Below, piece after piece: positions 34,865 to 45,669 of a stretch of DNA of 64,000 nt; position 1 is the stretch's first letter; the number at the start of each line of letters is the position of its first letter. The notes beneath the pieces are model-generated. The model saw only the letters and a list, made by a program, of their open reading frames with translations, had not been told where the DNA came from and made no database searches. The stretch is from the NCBI RefSeq assembly GCF_005938625.1, contig NZ_VCNJ01000001.1:124001-188000 (forward strand), given 5' to 3'. A program made the translations under genes and the position numbers. Source of the stretch: Pseudomonas fluorescens (lineage in GTDB: Bacteria; Pseudomonadota; Gammaproteobacteria; Pseudomonadales; Pseudomonadaceae).

Positions 34865-36484
34865 TTAAGGTTTCAACCACAGCAATACATAGTCGTTTTT
34901 GTCGAAACGCCCACTCAACACCGGCTGCGCGCTTTCCAGTGGCGTGCCCTTGAGGGATGGCAGATCACTGCGATCCATCATCAGCCACGCCGGACCTTTG
35001 ATCGCCTCCAGTTGCAGGAACGAGTCGCTGAACTGCGGTTGCAGGTCCTGCCCGATATTGACCATGAACTTGATCGCTTTCGCGTCCTTGCCCATGCCAT
35101 GCAGTACCAGTGGCGCCGGGTTTTGCTGCACCTGGGCGGACACCGCGCGACTGAACGCCTGGGTGTCGTACAACCGCCGCTCCACCGGTTCGAAGACCGC
35201 CGCATACACCGTCCACAGCGCCAATACGGCACACAATGCCAGCACTTCGGCGCGCCAACGCGAGACCAACAATCGCGACAACGCCAGCAGTTGCAGAATG
35301 CCCAACGCGAGCAAAACAATAGAAACTTCACCCAACTGCTCGGGAAAGCGCCGTTGGGCGACCAGCAAAACCACCAGCAGCAAGCCCGGCGTGACCAGCC
35401 ACAAGCCCATGATCGAGCCGCGCAAATAGCGGAACACCCGCCCGTGCATCACCTGAAACGGATACCCCGCAATGATCGCCGCCATGGGTAGCATCGGCAG
35501 CAGATACCGCGCCTTCTTCGCCTGCGGAATCGACAGGCCGACCATCACAATCAGGCCCGCCGCCGCGCAGTACTGCACCAGGCGCAGCGCTGGGCCACGC
35601 TGCTGCGGTCTGCTCAGCCACGCCGCCGCCAGCACCAGCAATGCCAACGGATAGGCCAACGCATAGTTGCCGAGCGAACTGGTGAAGTAATACAGCGAAC
35701 CGCTGACGCCTTCGCTACCGTCCATGCGACCCATGAACTGCATGCGGATCACGTCCTGCATGAACGCCGGACCCCCGCTGACCTGCGCCAGCCACAACAA
35801 CAGCCCGACGCACGCGACCAGCAACGCCGAAGCCAGCACACCGAACACCAGCAACCGTGACCACTCACGGTTGAGCAAGTAATAACTGCACAGCACGCCG
35901 GTCGGCACCACCAGACCAATTGGCCCGCGAATACCGAAGCCGAGCAACAGCAAAGCGAAAATCAGCAGCCAGTGACGCGTGCCGGCAAAATGATCATGGG
36001 CATAACCGAGATAGAACACCGCAAAGGCCACCGCTGCGAGCATCAAGTCCTGCGACACCGCACGCACTTCAGTGACGAAACCGCTGGTGAGCACCAGCAA
36101 CGCAATACTGATCAACGCCCAGCGCCGCGAGTACGGCGCCAGCAGTCGATACATCAGCGTCACGATCAGCGCACCGGCGACGGCACTCGGCGCCCACGCG
36201 GTAAACGCATTTACCGCACCAAACGGCAACGACAGCAGCCAGATGAACAGCGTCGAAACCGCTGAGTAATCCGCGTACGGCTGACCATAGGTGGTTGGAA
36301 ACACCGTCGGCCCATGGCGCAGCATTTCCTGCGCGAACAACACGAATCGCGAGTCGAAACCGATCGGAGCCTGCCCGTGGACCCCCGCCATGAACAATAA
36401 AAACGCCAGCAACCCTGCGATCAGGGACTGCCGGCGGATTTCAGGCGATAACGTGATCAAGCGACGTCGGACGCGTGTGGCCAC
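34865..36484 (-). CDS. PMT-type glycosyltransferase downstream of ugd
   Basis: This 539-aa protein has about ten membrane helices and resembles ArnT, the lipid A aminoarabinose transferase, in topology. The early loop GFDSRFVLFAQEMLRHG contains an Asp-Ser-Arg and aligns in position with the PDETRYAQ loop of ArnT, but is not the same motif. It uses a lipid-linked sugar donor at the periplasmic face if it follows its family. Its start overlaps the ugd stop by 28 nt (36457-36484), a sign of translational coupling. The acceptor is unknown; a second sugar transfer to lipid A or another envelope polymer is possible. Confidence 0.83.
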   Translation of the reverse strand: MATRVRRRLITLSPEIRRQSLIAGLLAFLLFMAGVHGQAPIGFDSRFVLFAQEMLRHGPTVFPTTYGQPYADYSAVSTLFIWLLSLPFGAVNAFTAWAPSAVAGALIVTLMYRLLAPYSRRWALISIALLVLTSGFVTEVRAVSQDLMLAAVAFAVFYLGYAHDHFAGTRHWLLIFALLLLGFGIRGPIGLVVPTGVLCSYYLLNREWSRLLVFGVLASALLVACVGLLLWLAQVSGGPAFMQDVIRMQFMGRMDGSEGVSGSLYYFTSSLGNYALAYPLALLVLAAAWLSRPQQRGPALRLVQYCAAAGLIVMVGLSIPQAKKARYLLPMLPMAAIIAGYPFQVMHGRVFRYLRGSIMGLWLVTPGLLLVVLLVAQRRFPEQLGEVSIVLLALGILQLLALSRLLVSRWRAEVLALCAVLALWTVYAAVFEPVERRLYDTQAFSRAVSAQVQQNPAPLVLHGMGKDAKAIKFMVNIGQDLQPQFSDSFLQLEAIKGPAWLMMDRSDLPSLKGTPLESAQPVLSGRFDKNDYVLLWLKP

Positions 36485-37836
36485 TGTTGCAGCGGAATCG
36501 GCAACTTGCGCGATTCGCCACGGCCCATCGGGAAGTAATGGAAACCGTTGCGTGCCAGACGCTCGGCGTCGTACAGGTTGCGGCCGTCGAAGATCACCGG
36601 GGTGTTGAGGCGCTGTTTGATCAGATCAAAATCCGGTGCCTTGAACTGCTGCCACTCGGTGCAGATGATCAACGCATCGGCGCCGGGCAATACCGATTCC
36701 GGCGTGCCCATCAGCATCAGTTTCGATTCGTCCGGGTAAAGGTTTTGGGTTTCCTGCATAGCCTCCGGGTCGAAGGCGCGCACACTGGCACCGGCGGCCC
36801 ACAGTTCCTCCAGCAGGACCCGGCTCGGCGCGTCGCGCATGTCATCGGTGTTGGGTTTGAACGCCAGCCCCCAGAGGGCGAAGGTTTTGCCGCGCAGGTC
36901 ACCCTTGTAGAACGCATTGATACGTTCGAACAGTTTGTGTTTCTGCCGCTGGTTGATCGCCTCGACGGCTTGCAGCAAATCACTGGAGCAGTGCGCCTCT
37001 TCGGCGCTGTGGATGAGCGCTCGCATGTCTTTCGGAAAGCACGAACCGCCATAGCCGCAGCCTGGGTAGATGAAGTGGTAACCGATGCGCGTGTCGGCAC
37101 CGATGCCCTGGCGCACTGATTCGATATCGGCGCCCAGGTGTTCGGCGAGTTCGGCAATCTGGTTGATGAAGCTAATCTTGGTCGCCAGCATGCAGTTGGC
37201 GGCGTACTTGGTCAGCTCGGCGCTGCGCAGGTCCATGAACATGATGCGGTCATGGTTGCGGTTGAACGGCGAGTACAGATCGCGCATCACGTCGCGCACG
37301 TCATCGCCGTCGCAGCCGATGACGATACGGTCCGGACGCCGGCAGTCGGCAACCGCTGAGCCTTCCTTGAGAAATTCCGGGTTGGAGACGATATCGAATT
37401 GCAGCAGGCGGCCGACCTTGATCAAGGCTTTTTCGATGTGCGTGCGCAAGGTGTCGCCCGTGCCCACCGGCACCGTGGATTTCTCGACGATGATCAACGG
37501 CTGCTCACGATGGCGGGCAATCGCGTCACCGACCGAAAGCACGTAACGCAGATCTGCCGAACCGTCCTCACGCGACGGCGTACCCACCGCAATGAACGCC
37601 ACCCGAGCGTGCTGCACGGCGAGTTTTTCATCGGTGGTGAATTGCAGGCGTTTCGAGTCGAGACCTTCGCGCACCAGGCTGGCCAGCCCCGGTTCGAAAA
37701 TGCTGACGTGACCCTGGCGCAACAGGTCGACTTTCTTCTGGTCGACGTCCATGCACACGACATCATGGCCGACTTCGGCCAACACAGCCGCTTGCACCAG
37801 ACCGACGTAACCGCTGCCAAATACTGTGATTTTCAT
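36457..37836 (-). CDS. ugd: UDP-glucose 6-dehydrogenase Ugd
   Basis: The 459-aa protein has NAD-binding [10 protein letters not shown] (7-16), K210 ([16 protein letters not shown]) and the catalytic Cys C266 ([10 protein letters not shown]). It oxidises UDP-glucose to UDP-glucuronate, the substrate of ArnA. It overlaps arnF by 4 nt upstream and the PMT gene by 28 nt downstream. Having ugd inside the arn operon guarantees donor supply. Confidence 0.95.
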   Translation of the reverse strand: MKITVFGSGYVGLVQAAVLAEVGHDVVCMDVDQKKVDLLRQGHVSIFEPGLASLVREGLDSKRLQFTTDEKLAVQHARVAFIAVGTPSREDGSADLRYVLSVGDAIARHREQPLIIVEKSTVPVGTGDTLRTHIEKALIKVGRLLQFDIVSNPEFLKEGSAVADCRRPDRIVIGCDGDDVRDVMRDLYSPFNRNHDRIMFMDLRSAELTKYAANCMLATKISFINQIAELAEHLGADIESVRQGIGADTRIGYHFIYPGCGYGGSCFPKDMRALIHSAEEAHCSSDLLQAVEAINQRQKHKLFERINAFYKGDLRGKTFALWGLAFKPNTDDMRDAPSRVLLEELWAAGASVRAFDPEAMQETQNLYPDESKLMLMGTPESVLPGADALIICTEWQQFKAPDFDLIKQRLNTPVIFDGRNLYDAERLARNGFHYFPMGRGESRKLPIPLQQWPHASDVA

Positions 37837-38237
37837 GGAGCACTCCTGAATTCGGGCGCACGAGCCGGACGAGTGTTGATGGTGATGACCCCGAGCATGA
37901 CCAGCGCCACGCCCAGTGATTTAGTGAAACTGAAGGATTCGTTGAACAGCGGCAGGCTGGCCGCCAGCAAGTACACCAGCGCGTAACTGATGCTCAGCAG
38001 CGAGTAAGCCCGGCCCAGCGGCAGATCGCGCAGGGCGGCGAGCCAGCAGAGCATCGACAGCGCGTAGGCAAAAATCGCCGCGATGACCACGGCCAGCGCG
38101 CGCAAATCGAGGCTGTCGATGTGCAGCCATTGTTCCGGTGCGGGCAGACGGGTCATGCTCCAGCGCATGCCCAGTTGCGCAGCACTGACGAGAAATACGC
38201 TGCCGAGGGCGAAAGTGATGCCGCGACGTTGATTCAT
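37833..38237 (-). CDS. arnF: 4-amino-4-deoxy-L-arabinose-phosphoundecaprenol flippase subunit ArnF
   Basis: This 134-aa protein has four membrane helices (EamA/SMR-like fold). It forms a heterodimer with ArnE to flip undecaprenyl-P-L-Ara4N to the periplasm. The start was set at ATG 38237 ([12 protein letters not shown]), where a 4-nt ATGA overlap with arnE exists; the frame is open further upstream inside arnE. It overlaps ugd by 4 nt. Confidence 0.9.
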   Translation of the reverse strand: MNQRRGITFALGSVFLVSAAQLGMRWSMTRLPAPEQWLHIDSLDLRALAVVIAAIFAYALSMLCWLAALRDLPLGRAYSLLSISYALVYLLAASLPLFNESFSFTKSLGVALVMLGVITINTRPARAPEFRSAP

Positions 38238-38578
38238 GACTGTTGCCCCAGCAACACCACGCCGCCGATCACCAATGCCACGCCGAGCCAATGCTGGCGG
38301 TCGATGGGTTCACGAAAGACGAAGCGCGCGATCAGCGTGATCAGTACGAAGTTGAGACTGAGCATCGGGTAGGCGATGCCGACTTCCAGACGCTGCAACA
38401 CCAGCAGCCAGACCAACAGTCCGCCGCCGAGGGCGAGCAGGGCCAGCCACAACCACGGCGAACGCAGTTTGTCGGCCCAACTCGACTCGACGCCGCGCCA
38501 GCTCTCCACGGCGTATTTCTGCGCAATCTGACCGAGACAGGTCAGCAGGCACGCGGCCAACAGCAGCAACAGGCTCAT
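38234..38578 (-). CDS. arnE: Flippase subunit ArnE
   Basis: This 114-aa protein has four helices of the SMR type ([14 protein letters not shown] at the N-terminus, [15 protein letters not shown] in the middle). It is the partner of ArnF. ATG 38578 overlaps the arnT stop by 4 nt; the longer frame upstream lies inside arnT and is not needed. Confidence 0.9.
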   Translation of the reverse strand: MSLLLLLAACLLTCLGQIAQKYAVESWRGVESSWADKLRSPWLWLALLALGGGLLVWLLVLQRLEVGIAYPMLSLNFVLITLIARFVFREPIDRQHWLGVALVIGGVVLLGQQS

Positions 38579-40227
38579 GACGCCTCCTTTGGCAGAATCA
38601 TGATCACCAGGTTGCCCTGTTCGTAACGAATACCGTCCTTTGGCAATCTGTCGATTTCGTCCAGTTCGTCCTGCCCCTTGACGCGCATTACCACGCCGAC
38701 CGAGCCGCTGCGGCGCGCCTCGCGCATCCACTGTTGTACGTGTTCGGGATCGACCCGCTGTTGAATGCCATCAGGATAGGCAAGGCCATATTTCAATTCG
38801 CCTATCGTGTTGTACAACGCTACTTGCGGGGTTTTCAGGCGCCAGGCCAGCGCCGAAGCGGCCCCCAGATCGTTGCTCAGCAGGTGCGTGGTCTGCGCCA
38901 GTTCGGTGACGTGATGCTTGATGAACTGATCCGGCATCTTGTTGGCGACCACCGATTTCGGCAGCGCCGCTGGCAAAACCGCGATCAGCAACAGGCTACC
39001 GAGTGCCGGTGCTGCCCAGCATTGCAGCGGCACAAAGGCTTGCAGCAGGTTGGCGATGATCCAGGCAATCAACGCGATGAACACCAGCACCAGGCTGTGC
39101 AGTTCGTGGTCGTAGACCGGTTTGGTCAGTTGCAGGTACACCAGCGCGATCAGCGTGACGACGCCTAGCAACAGATTGAGCAGACCATTGATGCTCAGCG
39201 CACGACCTTGCTCAAGACGCAAGCGGTCAGCCAGTGCATTACCGAGCAGCAACGCCATCGGCAGCAGGCACGGCAGGATGTAAGTCGGCAATTTGCCGTT
39301 GCTCAGGCTGAAAAACAGCAGCGGCATCAGCAGCCACAGCAGCAGGAATACGACTTTGGGCTGAGCGCGGCTTTGCCAGGCTTGCTTGAACGCCGTCGGC
39401 AACAATCCGGCCCACGGCAGACTGAACGCCACCAGCAGCGGCAGGTAGAACCACCACGGCGCGTCGTGTTGCGCATCGTCCCCGGCAAAGCGACGAATGT
39501 GCTCGTGCCAGAAGAAGAACCGCCAGTAGTCCGGTTCCTGCGCATGCACCGAGAGCACCCAAGGCAGGCTGATGAGGATCGCCACGGCAATCGCCACCGG
39601 GCCGAACATCAGCAGCTCACGCCAGCGTTTCTGCCAGAGCATCCACGGCAGCGCAATCAGCACCGGCAGCAGCCAGGCGAGAAAACCCTTGGTCATGAAA
39701 CCCATGCCGCAGGCCAGGCCCAACACCGCCCAGGCCGCCATGCGTTTAGCGCTGGTGTGACTGTCGACAGCAAACCACAGCGCCACCAGACTCAGGTTGA
39801 CCCAGAAAGTGAATTGCGGATCGAGGTTGGCGTACCCAGCCTGACCGGCAACAATCGTGAAACTCATGTAGAGCAGGGCGCAGACAAAGCTTTTGCGCGG
39901 CTCGTTCCACAAACGGCGCGCGACCAGATAGCACAGCAGCACGCTCAACCCGGTACTCAGCGCTGAGGCAAAGCGCACGCCGAACAGGTTCTGCCCGAAC
40001 AACTCCTGACCCAGCGCGATCATCCAGTAACCGGCAATCGGCTTCTCGAAATAACGCAGGCTCATGAAGTGCGGCGACACCCAGTGGCCACTCAGCAGCA
40101 TGTCCTGACTGATCTGCGCGTAACGGGTCTCGTCGGGAATCCACAAGCCGTGCGTGCCCAGCGGCAGCAGATAGGCCAGCAGACAAATGCCCAGCAACAG
40201 AAGCGGCAATGCCCAGCGTTTAGTCAT
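38575..40227 (-). CDS. arnT: Lipid A 4-amino-4-deoxy-L-arabinosyltransferase ArnT
   Basis: This 550-aa protein has about twelve helices and a C-terminal periplasmic domain. The catalytic loop [18 protein letters not shown] near residue 30 and [13 protein letters not shown] are typical of ArnT. It transfers L-Ara4N from undecaprenyl phosphate to the phosphates of lipid A in the periplasm. This lowers negative charge and binding of polymyxins and cationic peptides. It overlaps arnD and arnE by 4 nt on each side. Confidence 0.95.
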   Translation of the reverse strand: MTKRWALPLLLLGICLLAYLLPLGTHGLWIPDETRYAQISQDMLLSGHWVSPHFMSLRYFEKPIAGYWMIALGQELFGQNLFGVRFASALSTGLSVLLCYLVARRLWNEPRKSFVCALLYMSFTIVAGQAGYANLDPQFTFWVNLSLVALWFAVDSHTSAKRMAAWAVLGLACGMGFMTKGFLAWLLPVLIALPWMLWQKRWRELLMFGPVAIAVAILISLPWVLSVHAQEPDYWRFFFWHEHIRRFAGDDAQHDAPWWFYLPLLVAFSLPWAGLLPTAFKQAWQSRAQPKVVFLLLWLLMPLLFFSLSNGKLPTYILPCLLPMALLLGNALADRLRLEQGRALSINGLLNLLLGVVTLIALVYLQLTKPVYDHELHSLVLVFIALIAWIIANLLQAFVPLQCWAAPALGSLLLIAVLPAALPKSVVANKMPDQFIKHHVTELAQTTHLLSNDLGAASALAWRLKTPQVALYNTIGELKYGLAYPDGIQQRVDPEHVQQWMREARRSGSVGVVMRVKGQDELDEIDRLPKDGIRYEQGNLVIMILPKEAS

Positions 40228-41111
40228 GCGCCTTGCACTCCCAGCCAGCCTTCACGGCCGTCGAGGGCGCCGCGTTGCACGCGACCTACGGGCAAGGTGT
40301 TGAAGAACTCGGGCAACAAATCGCCCAGCGGTTTGAAATCGATGTTGCGCTGGCGTGCCTCGGCCAGCAATTGACGAAAATCCTCAGCCATCAGAATCCC
40401 TTCTACCTCGGCATGAATGGTGTAGACGTTGAGTTGTTGCGGGCGAAAGTGGTCAAGGATGAAACCGTTGAAGTCCCGCGCCGCCACAATGGGGCCGACG
40501 ACTTCGTCGAAGGTCGGCAGGTCGACGGGAATCTGCGGCGTGCCCGGCGTGCCGTCGGCCAGTAGCGGACGAAACAGGCGTTGCCCACGGCAATCGCTGT
40601 TGTAGCGAAAGCCGAAGGCTTGCTTGGCCTCGATCACGCGCTCGTCCGCACGCCAACCGGCGGCGGCCGAGCACTCGACTTTCTCGCTGAGAATGTCGCT
40701 CAAGGTGTCGACGCCCTGACGGATCTGCTCGATCAGTTGCGCGTTGCTCCAGCGCCCGGCATTGGCCTGCCAGCCGTGGTGATCCCACGCATGCAGGCCC
40801 ACTTCGTGACCGGCATCGCGGGCCTGACGCATCAGGTGCCCGAGGTCACGGCCAATCGGCTTGCCCGGCCACGCCGTGCCGGCCAGCAAAATGTCCCAGC
40901 CGTACAGGCCGGCAGCATTGGAGCGGAGCATTTTCCAGAGGAACTGCGGGCGGATCAGGCGCCACAGATGCCGGCCCATGTTGTCGGGGCCGACACTGAA
41001 GAAAAACGTCGCCTTGATCTGCGCCTCGTCGAGCATTTCCAGCAGACGCGGCACACCTTCACGGGTGCCGCGATAGGTGTCGACGTCGATGCGTAGACCG
41101 GCCTGCATCAA
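40224..41111 (-). CDS. arnD: Undecaprenyl-P-L-Ara4FN deformylase ArnD
   Basis: The 295-aa protein has the carbohydrate esterase 4 (NodB) fold. [19 protein letters not shown] at the N-terminus carries the metal Asp; [13 protein letters not shown] carries the metal His residues. It removes the formyl group from undecaprenyl-P-L-Ara4FN before flipping. It overlaps both neighbours by 4 nt. Confidence 0.95.
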   Translation of the reverse strand: MMQAGLRIDVDTYRGTREGVPRLLEMLDEAQIKATFFFSVGPDNMGRHLWRLIRPQFLWKMLRSNAAGLYGWDILLAGTAWPGKPIGRDLGHLMRQARDAGHEVGLHAWDHHGWQANAGRWSNAQLIEQIRQGVDTLSDILSEKVECSAAAGWRADERVIEAKQAFGFRYNSDCRGQRLFRPLLADGTPGTPQIPVDLPTFDEVVGPIVAARDFNGFILDHFRPQQLNVYTIHAEVEGILMAEDFRQLLAEARQRNIDFKPLGDLLPEFFNTLPVGRVQRGALDGREGWLGVQGA

Positions 41112-43114
41112 CCTGCCTCTTTGTTAGAGAGCTCCGCGAGTTCGAGCATGGCCTCGCGCAAGAAGAAGTCGAGCGTGTTGCCAATGGTCTCGCGCATTTC
41201 CACGGTTGGCGTCCAGTCGAGCAGGCGCTTGGCGTTGGCGATGCTTGGCTTGCGGTGTTCGACGTCCTGGTAACCGGCGCCGTAGAACGCCTTGCTTTCC
41301 ACGTCGCGGAAACCGGCGAACGGCGGGAAGTTGTCACGCAGTGGATGCGCTTCGAACTGACGCAGCAACTCTTCACCCAACTGGCGGATGCTTGCTTCGT
41401 TGTCCGGGTTGCCGATGTTGATGATCTGGCCGTTGCAGACGTCGTTGTCGTTATCGATGATCCGCGCCAGTGCTTCGACGCCGTCGGCGATGTCGGTGAA
41501 GCAGCGCTTTTGCTCGCCGCCGTCGAACAGGCGAATTGGCGTGCCTTCGACCAGATTGAGGATCAATTGGGTGATGGCGCGCGAGCTGCCGATGCGTGCC
41601 GAGTCCAGGCGATCAAGGCGCGGGCCCATCCAGTTGAAAGGGCGGAACAGGGTGAAATTCAGACCCTTGGCGCCGTAGGCCCAGATCACCCGATCCAGCA
41701 ATTGCTTGGATACCGAGTAGATCCAGCGCTGCTTGTTGATCGGGCCGACCACCAGGTTTGAGGTGTCTTCGTCGAAATGCTTGTCCTGGCACATGCCATA
41801 GACTTCCGAGGTCGACGGGAAGATCACGCGCTTGTTGTACTTGACGCAGTAGCGCACCAGTTTCAGGTTTTCCTCGAAGTCGAGCTCGAACACACGCAGC
41901 GGGTTACGGGTGTATTCGATCGGCGTGGCGATGGCCACCAGCGGCAGGACCACGTCGCACTTCTTGATGTGGTATTCGATCCACTCGGAGTGAATGCTGA
42001 TGTCGCCTTCGACGTAGTGGAAGTGCGGGTGACTGCGCAGACGGTCGATGGCATCGGAACCGATGTCCAGACCATAGACTTCGTAGCGGTCATCACGCAG
42101 CAGGCGCTCGGACAAGTGATTGCCGATAAAGCCGTTGACGCCGAGGATCAGCACGCGGGTGCGACGCGGCGCACGGCCGGACTCAGCGCCGCGCAGCAGC
42201 GAGCCGTCGACCAGACCGAGTTCATTGGCCAGTTGCGGGCCGCTGAGGAACAGGCCGTTGTCGTTGCGCTGACCGGAGAGGATCAGCAGCGAGTCTTCGC
42301 CGCAGGCAATGCGCAGCGGATCGACGCTGATCACCCGGCCCGGTGCCTGACCGTCGTTGCCCTTGGCAACTTCAGCGCTCCAGACGATGAGTTTGTGCTC
42401 GCCCACGGCACAGAAAGCGCCCGGGTAAGGTTGGGTTACCGCACGCACGAGATTGAACAGTTGCTCGGCAGGCTGTGCCCAGACCAGTTTGCCGTCCGCC
42501 GCCGTGCGACGCCCGAACACCGTCGCTTTGGATTCGTCTTGCGGGGTTTCGCTGACCTTGCCTTGCAGCATTGCCGGCAGCGTGTCGCGCAGCAGATCGC
42601 TGGCTGTCGTGCGCAACTTGCCGTGCAGGCTGAGCGCGGTGTCGCTGCGTTCAATGGCAACACGTTGCTGGGCAACAATGGCACCGGCATCGGCATGTTT
42701 GACCATGCGATGCAAAGTGACGCCGGTTTCGGTCTCGCCGTTGACCAGCACCCAGTTGGCCGGGGCGCGGCCACGGTAGCTTGGCAACAGCGAACCGTGC
42801 AGATTGAACGCGCCTTTCTTGGCCAGGGCCAGCAGTGGCTCGCTCAGCAGGTTGCGGTAGTAGAACGAGAAAATGTATTCAGGATCGAGTTTGGCGATCC
42901 GCTCGATCCACAACGGATGGTTGACGTCTTCCGGCGCGTGCACCGGGATGCCTTTGCGTGCGCACAGTTGCGCGACCGAGGCGTAGAAGGCGTTCTCTTT
43001 CGGGTCATCGGCATGAGTGAACACCGCCGCGATGTCGTAGCCGCTGTCGAGCAGGGCTTGAATGCCGGCGCAACCAATATCGTGATAAGCGAAGACAACA
43101 GTTTTTGCACTCAT
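41108..43114 (-). CDS. arnA: Bifunctional UDP-L-Ara4N formyltransferase / UDP-glucuronate decarboxylase ArnA
   Basis: The 668-aa protein has two domains. Residues 1-300 are the formyltransferase with N104-L-H106 in [15 protein letters not shown], the 10-formyl-THF-dependent active site. Residues 315-660 are an SDR decarboxylase with NAD motif [15 protein letters not shown] and an active-site Tyr-Lys region ([13 protein letters not shown]). The C-terminal domain decarboxylates UDP-glucuronate; the N-terminal domain formylates UDP-L-Ara4N. Full length compared with E. coli ArnA (660 aa). It overlaps both neighbours by 4 nt. Confidence 0.97.
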   Translation of the reverse strand: MSAKTVVFAYHDIGCAGIQALLDSGYDIAAVFTHADDPKENAFYASVAQLCARKGIPVHAPEDVNHPLWIERIAKLDPEYIFSFYYRNLLSEPLLALAKKGAFNLHGSLLPSYRGRAPANWVLVNGETETGVTLHRMVKHADAGAIVAQQRVAIERSDTALSLHGKLRTTASDLLRDTLPAMLQGKVSETPQDESKATVFGRRTAADGKLVWAQPAEQLFNLVRAVTQPYPGAFCAVGEHKLIVWSAEVAKGNDGQAPGRVISVDPLRIACGEDSLLILSGQRNDNGLFLSGPQLANELGLVDGSLLRGAESGRAPRRTRVLILGVNGFIGNHLSERLLRDDRYEVYGLDIGSDAIDRLRSHPHFHYVEGDISIHSEWIEYHIKKCDVVLPLVAIATPIEYTRNPLRVFELDFEENLKLVRYCVKYNKRVIFPSTSEVYGMCQDKHFDEDTSNLVVGPINKQRWIYSVSKQLLDRVIWAYGAKGLNFTLFRPFNWMGPRLDRLDSARIGSSRAITQLILNLVEGTPIRLFDGGEQKRCFTDIADGVEALARIIDNDNDVCNGQIINIGNPDNEASIRQLGEELLRQFEAHPLRDNFPPFAGFRDVESKAFYGAGYQDVEHRKPSIANAKRLLDWTPTVEMRETIGNTLDFFLREAMLELAELSNKEAG

Positions 43115-44139
43115 GAGAGAACCTGACCGGTAGTAGTAGGAGTAGTAGTGGAGAGACCGTCAACGGTGACTGCAGGCGCCGGGTTGGCGGCGTGGCTGCG
43201 CAAGACTTTTTCAATGAAGAAACGCGGACGGGCGCGCACGTCGCTGTACATGCGCCCCAGGTATTCGCCGAGCAGGCCCATACCGATGAACTGGCCACCG
43301 GTGAACACGAACAACACCGCGAACAGCACGAACATGCCGTCACCGGCCCAGCCAGAACCGAACGCCAGGCGCATGACGATCAGTGCGAAAGCAAACAGCA
43401 GACCCAGACCGGCCATGGTGAAACCGACGATGCTCAGCAGGCGCAAAGGCGTGGTGGTCATGCAGGTGATCAGGTCGAACATCAGGTTGATCAAACGCAT
43501 CGGGCTGTACTTCGAATCGCCGTGTTCACGCTCGGCGTGGGCAACGACGATTTCGGTGGTGTGGCGGGCGAAGCTGTTGGCCAGAATCGGAATGAAGGTG
43601 CTGCGCTCGCGGCAGGCGAGCATCGCGTCGATGATCGTGCGGCGGTAAGCTCGAAGCATGCAGCCGTAGTCGCTCATGGCGACGCCAGTGGAGCGCTGCA
43701 CGGCGAGGTTGATCAGCTTCGATGGATAACGGCGCAGGGCCGAATCCTGGCGGTTGCCGCGCACGGTGCCGACCACGTCGTAACCTTTCTCGGCTTCGGC
43801 GACCAGGCGCGGAATCTCTTCCGGCGGGTTCTGCAAGTCGGCGTCGAGGGTGATCACCACATCGCCTTTGCACTGTTCGAAACCGGCCATGATTGCTGCG
43901 TGCTGGCCGTAGTTGCGATTGAGGATGACCGCCACGAACGGGCTGTCTTCACGGCTCGCGGCTTCTTCCAGAAGATTGGCGGATTCATCACGGCTGCCGT
44001 CGTCGACGAGGACGATTTCATAGTCGTGACGCAGCATGCGGCAGGCCGCTTCGGTGCGGCGCAGCAGTTCCGGCAGGCTGTCCTGTTCGTTGTAGACCGG
44101 GATGACGATCGACACACAGCGGATCGGATAGGTTTTCAC
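43111..44139 (-). CDS. arnC: Undecaprenyl-phosphate L-Ara4FN transferase ArnC
   Basis: This 342-aa GT2 glycosyltransferase has [18 protein letters not shown] at the N-terminus, the DxD motif in [12 protein letters not shown], and two C-terminal membrane helices (about 235-300). It puts L-Ara4FN on undecaprenyl phosphate at the cytoplasmic face. It overlaps both neighbours by 4 nt. Confidence 0.95.
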   Translation of the reverse strand: MKTYPIRCVSIVIPVYNEQDSLPELLRRTEAACRMLRHDYEIVLVDDGSRDESANLLEEAASREDSPFVAVILNRNYGQHAAIMAGFEQCKGDVVITLDADLQNPPEEIPRLVAEAEKGYDVVGTVRGNRQDSALRRYPSKLINLAVQRSTGVAMSDYGCMLRAYRRTIIDAMLACRERSTFIPILANSFARHTTEIVVAHAEREHGDSKYSPMRLINLMFDLITCMTTTPLRLLSIVGFTMAGLGLLFAFALIVMRLAFGSGWAGDGMFVLFAVLFVFTGGQFIGMGLLGEYLGRMYSDVRARPRFFIEKVLRSHAANPAPAVTVDGLSTTTPTTTGQVLS

Positions 44140-45284
44140 AGGCGTTTGTCCATAAGGGTGGCGATGGCGCCGACCACGCGATCAAGGTCTTGATCGCTCA
44201 TGTCGGGGAACAACGGAATCGAGCACAGCCGCGCCGAGTTCCATTCGGTGTTGGGCAGATACAGATCGGGGTCACGCTGGCGATACCAGGTGTGCAGGTG
44301 GGTGGCGATGAAATGGATACCGGTACCGATGCCTTGGTCCTGCAAACCTTTCATGAAGGCTTCGCGGTCCATGCCGCAGCGCTCGCTGTCGATACGCAGG
44401 ATGAACAGGTGCCAGGCGTGGGTCTGGGCGTAGGCAGGTACGGCCAGCGGTTGCACCGGCAGGCCTTCGAGTTTTTGCCGGTAGGCGGCGGCCAGTTCAG
44501 TGCGGCGCGCGTTGATCGCGTCCAGACGCTCAAGCTGTACCAGCGCAATCGCGGCGTTGATGTCAGCGAGGTTGTATTTGAACCCCGGCTCCATCACTTG
44601 TGCCTGCGGCTTGCGACCGTGGGTCAAGCGGTCGTAGGCATCGACGCCCAAACCATGAAATTTGAGCATGCGCACGCGATTGGCCAGAGCCTCGTCGTCG
44701 CTGACGAACATCGCGCCTTCGGCACAGGTCATGTTTTTGATCGCGTGGAACGAGAATATCGCCGTGCCTTGCGAACCGACGTGACGGCCCTTGTAGCGCG
44801 TGCCGGCAGCGTGGGCGGCGTCTTCGATCACAGCGATGCCGTGTTTGTCGGCCAGCGCGTACAGCGGATCTAGATCGAAAGCAGCGCCAGCGTAATGCAC
44901 CGGGATGATCGCTTTGGTGCGCGGGGTGATTGCCGCTTCGATTCGCGCAGCGTCGGTCATCAGCGTGTCACGGTCGACATCGACGAACACCGGTGTGGCG
45001 CCGAGCAGCGAGATCATGTTGGCGGTCGACACCCAGGTCTGCGACGGGGTGATGACTTCGTCGCCCGGGCCAATGCCCAGAGCCAACAGGGTGATGTGCA
45101 TGCCGCCGGTGGCTGAAGAAAGTGCCACCGCATGGCGACAGCCAACGTACTGCGCGAATTGTTCTTCGAGTGCCTGATTTTTCGGCCCGGTAGTGATCCA
45201 GCCGGAACGCAATACTTGTTCTACGGCTGCAATTTCCTCATCGCCAATACTCGGGCGGGAGAAGGGGAGAAATGCCTGACTCAT
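44136..45284 (-). CDS. arnB: UDP-4-amino-4-deoxy-L-arabinose aminotransferase ArnB
   Basis: The 382-aa PLP enzyme belongs to the DegT/DnrJ/EryC1 family. [14 protein letters not shown] contains the Schiff-base Lys, and [13 protein letters not shown] near the N-terminus is conserved. It aminates UDP-Ara4O with glutamate. It is the first gene of the operon; ATG 45284 follows GAGGTG. An alternative start two codons earlier was not used. Its promoter must lie in 45285-45669. Confidence 0.96.
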   Translation of the reverse strand: MSQAFLPFSRPSIGDEEIAAVEQVLRSGWITTGPKNQALEEQFAQYVGCRHAVALSSATGGMHITLLALGIGPGDEVITPSQTWVSTANMISLLGATPVFVDVDRDTLMTDAARIEAAITPRTKAIIPVHYAGAAFDLDPLYALADKHGIAVIEDAAHAAGTRYKGRHVGSQGTAIFSFHAIKNMTCAEGAMFVSDDEALANRVRMLKFHGLGVDAYDRLTHGRKPQAQVMEPGFKYNLADINAAIALVQLERLDAINARRTELAAAYRQKLEGLPVQPLAVPAYAQTHAWHLFILRIDSERCGMDREAFMKGLQDQGIGTGIHFIATHLHTWYRQRDPDLYLPNTEWNSARLCSIPLFPDMSDQDLDRVVGAIATLMDKRL

Positions 45285-45669
45285 GAACACCTCATCACAA
45301 ACAATCAGAAGAAAACCAACTCATCAAATAGGATCCAATTTCAGCGTAGACGCAAAAAAATCCTCTGCATCAATAAGTTGCTGATACGACTTACCGTCGG
45401 GGTTCGGTTGACTTTTGTGGCTTCGCGCGGCAGTTTGGACGGCGCCGACACGGGATCTGTTGGAATTAAGGTTATGCCCGTTTTTGTGAAAGGAACATGA
45501 AAAACCGGTCGGCGAATCGTTTATCTAGAACTCATACAGCCGCTGTTCAGACTTCTACCGTTTATCGTCGTTTTTAGTAGAAAAGTCCTACGGAAGTGTC
45601 CCCTTTATAGGGGAAATGTTGCAGTTATTAGTTGCTGTTTTGAATTGTTTTTACTCAAGGCCTTTACGT
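45285..45669. promoter_or_regulatory. Divergent control region between arnB and the recombinase
   Basis: This AT-richer 385-bp stretch holds the promoters of both genes. A perfect palindrome TCCCCTTTATAGGGGA (45599-45614, 6-bp arms, 4-bp centre) sits in front of the recombinase. GTTTATC occurs twice near 45520 and 45560. I looked for PmrA-like (CTTAA-type direct repeats) and PhoP-like sites, but found only a single half (ATTAAG near 45465) and no convincing pair, so the regulator of arn here is not identified. Confidence 0.5.

Noticed and set aside
41777..43126. 449-codon open frame on the plus strand
   Set aside because: It is antisense to arnA, whose domains and active-site residues are clear. 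High GC third positions keep the opposite strand open. It has no domain and no ribosome site.
45421..45500. PmrA or PhoP box before arnB
   Set aside because: Only one half-site (ATTAAG) and spaced GTTTATC pairs were found. The spacing does not fit the known direct-repeat boxes.
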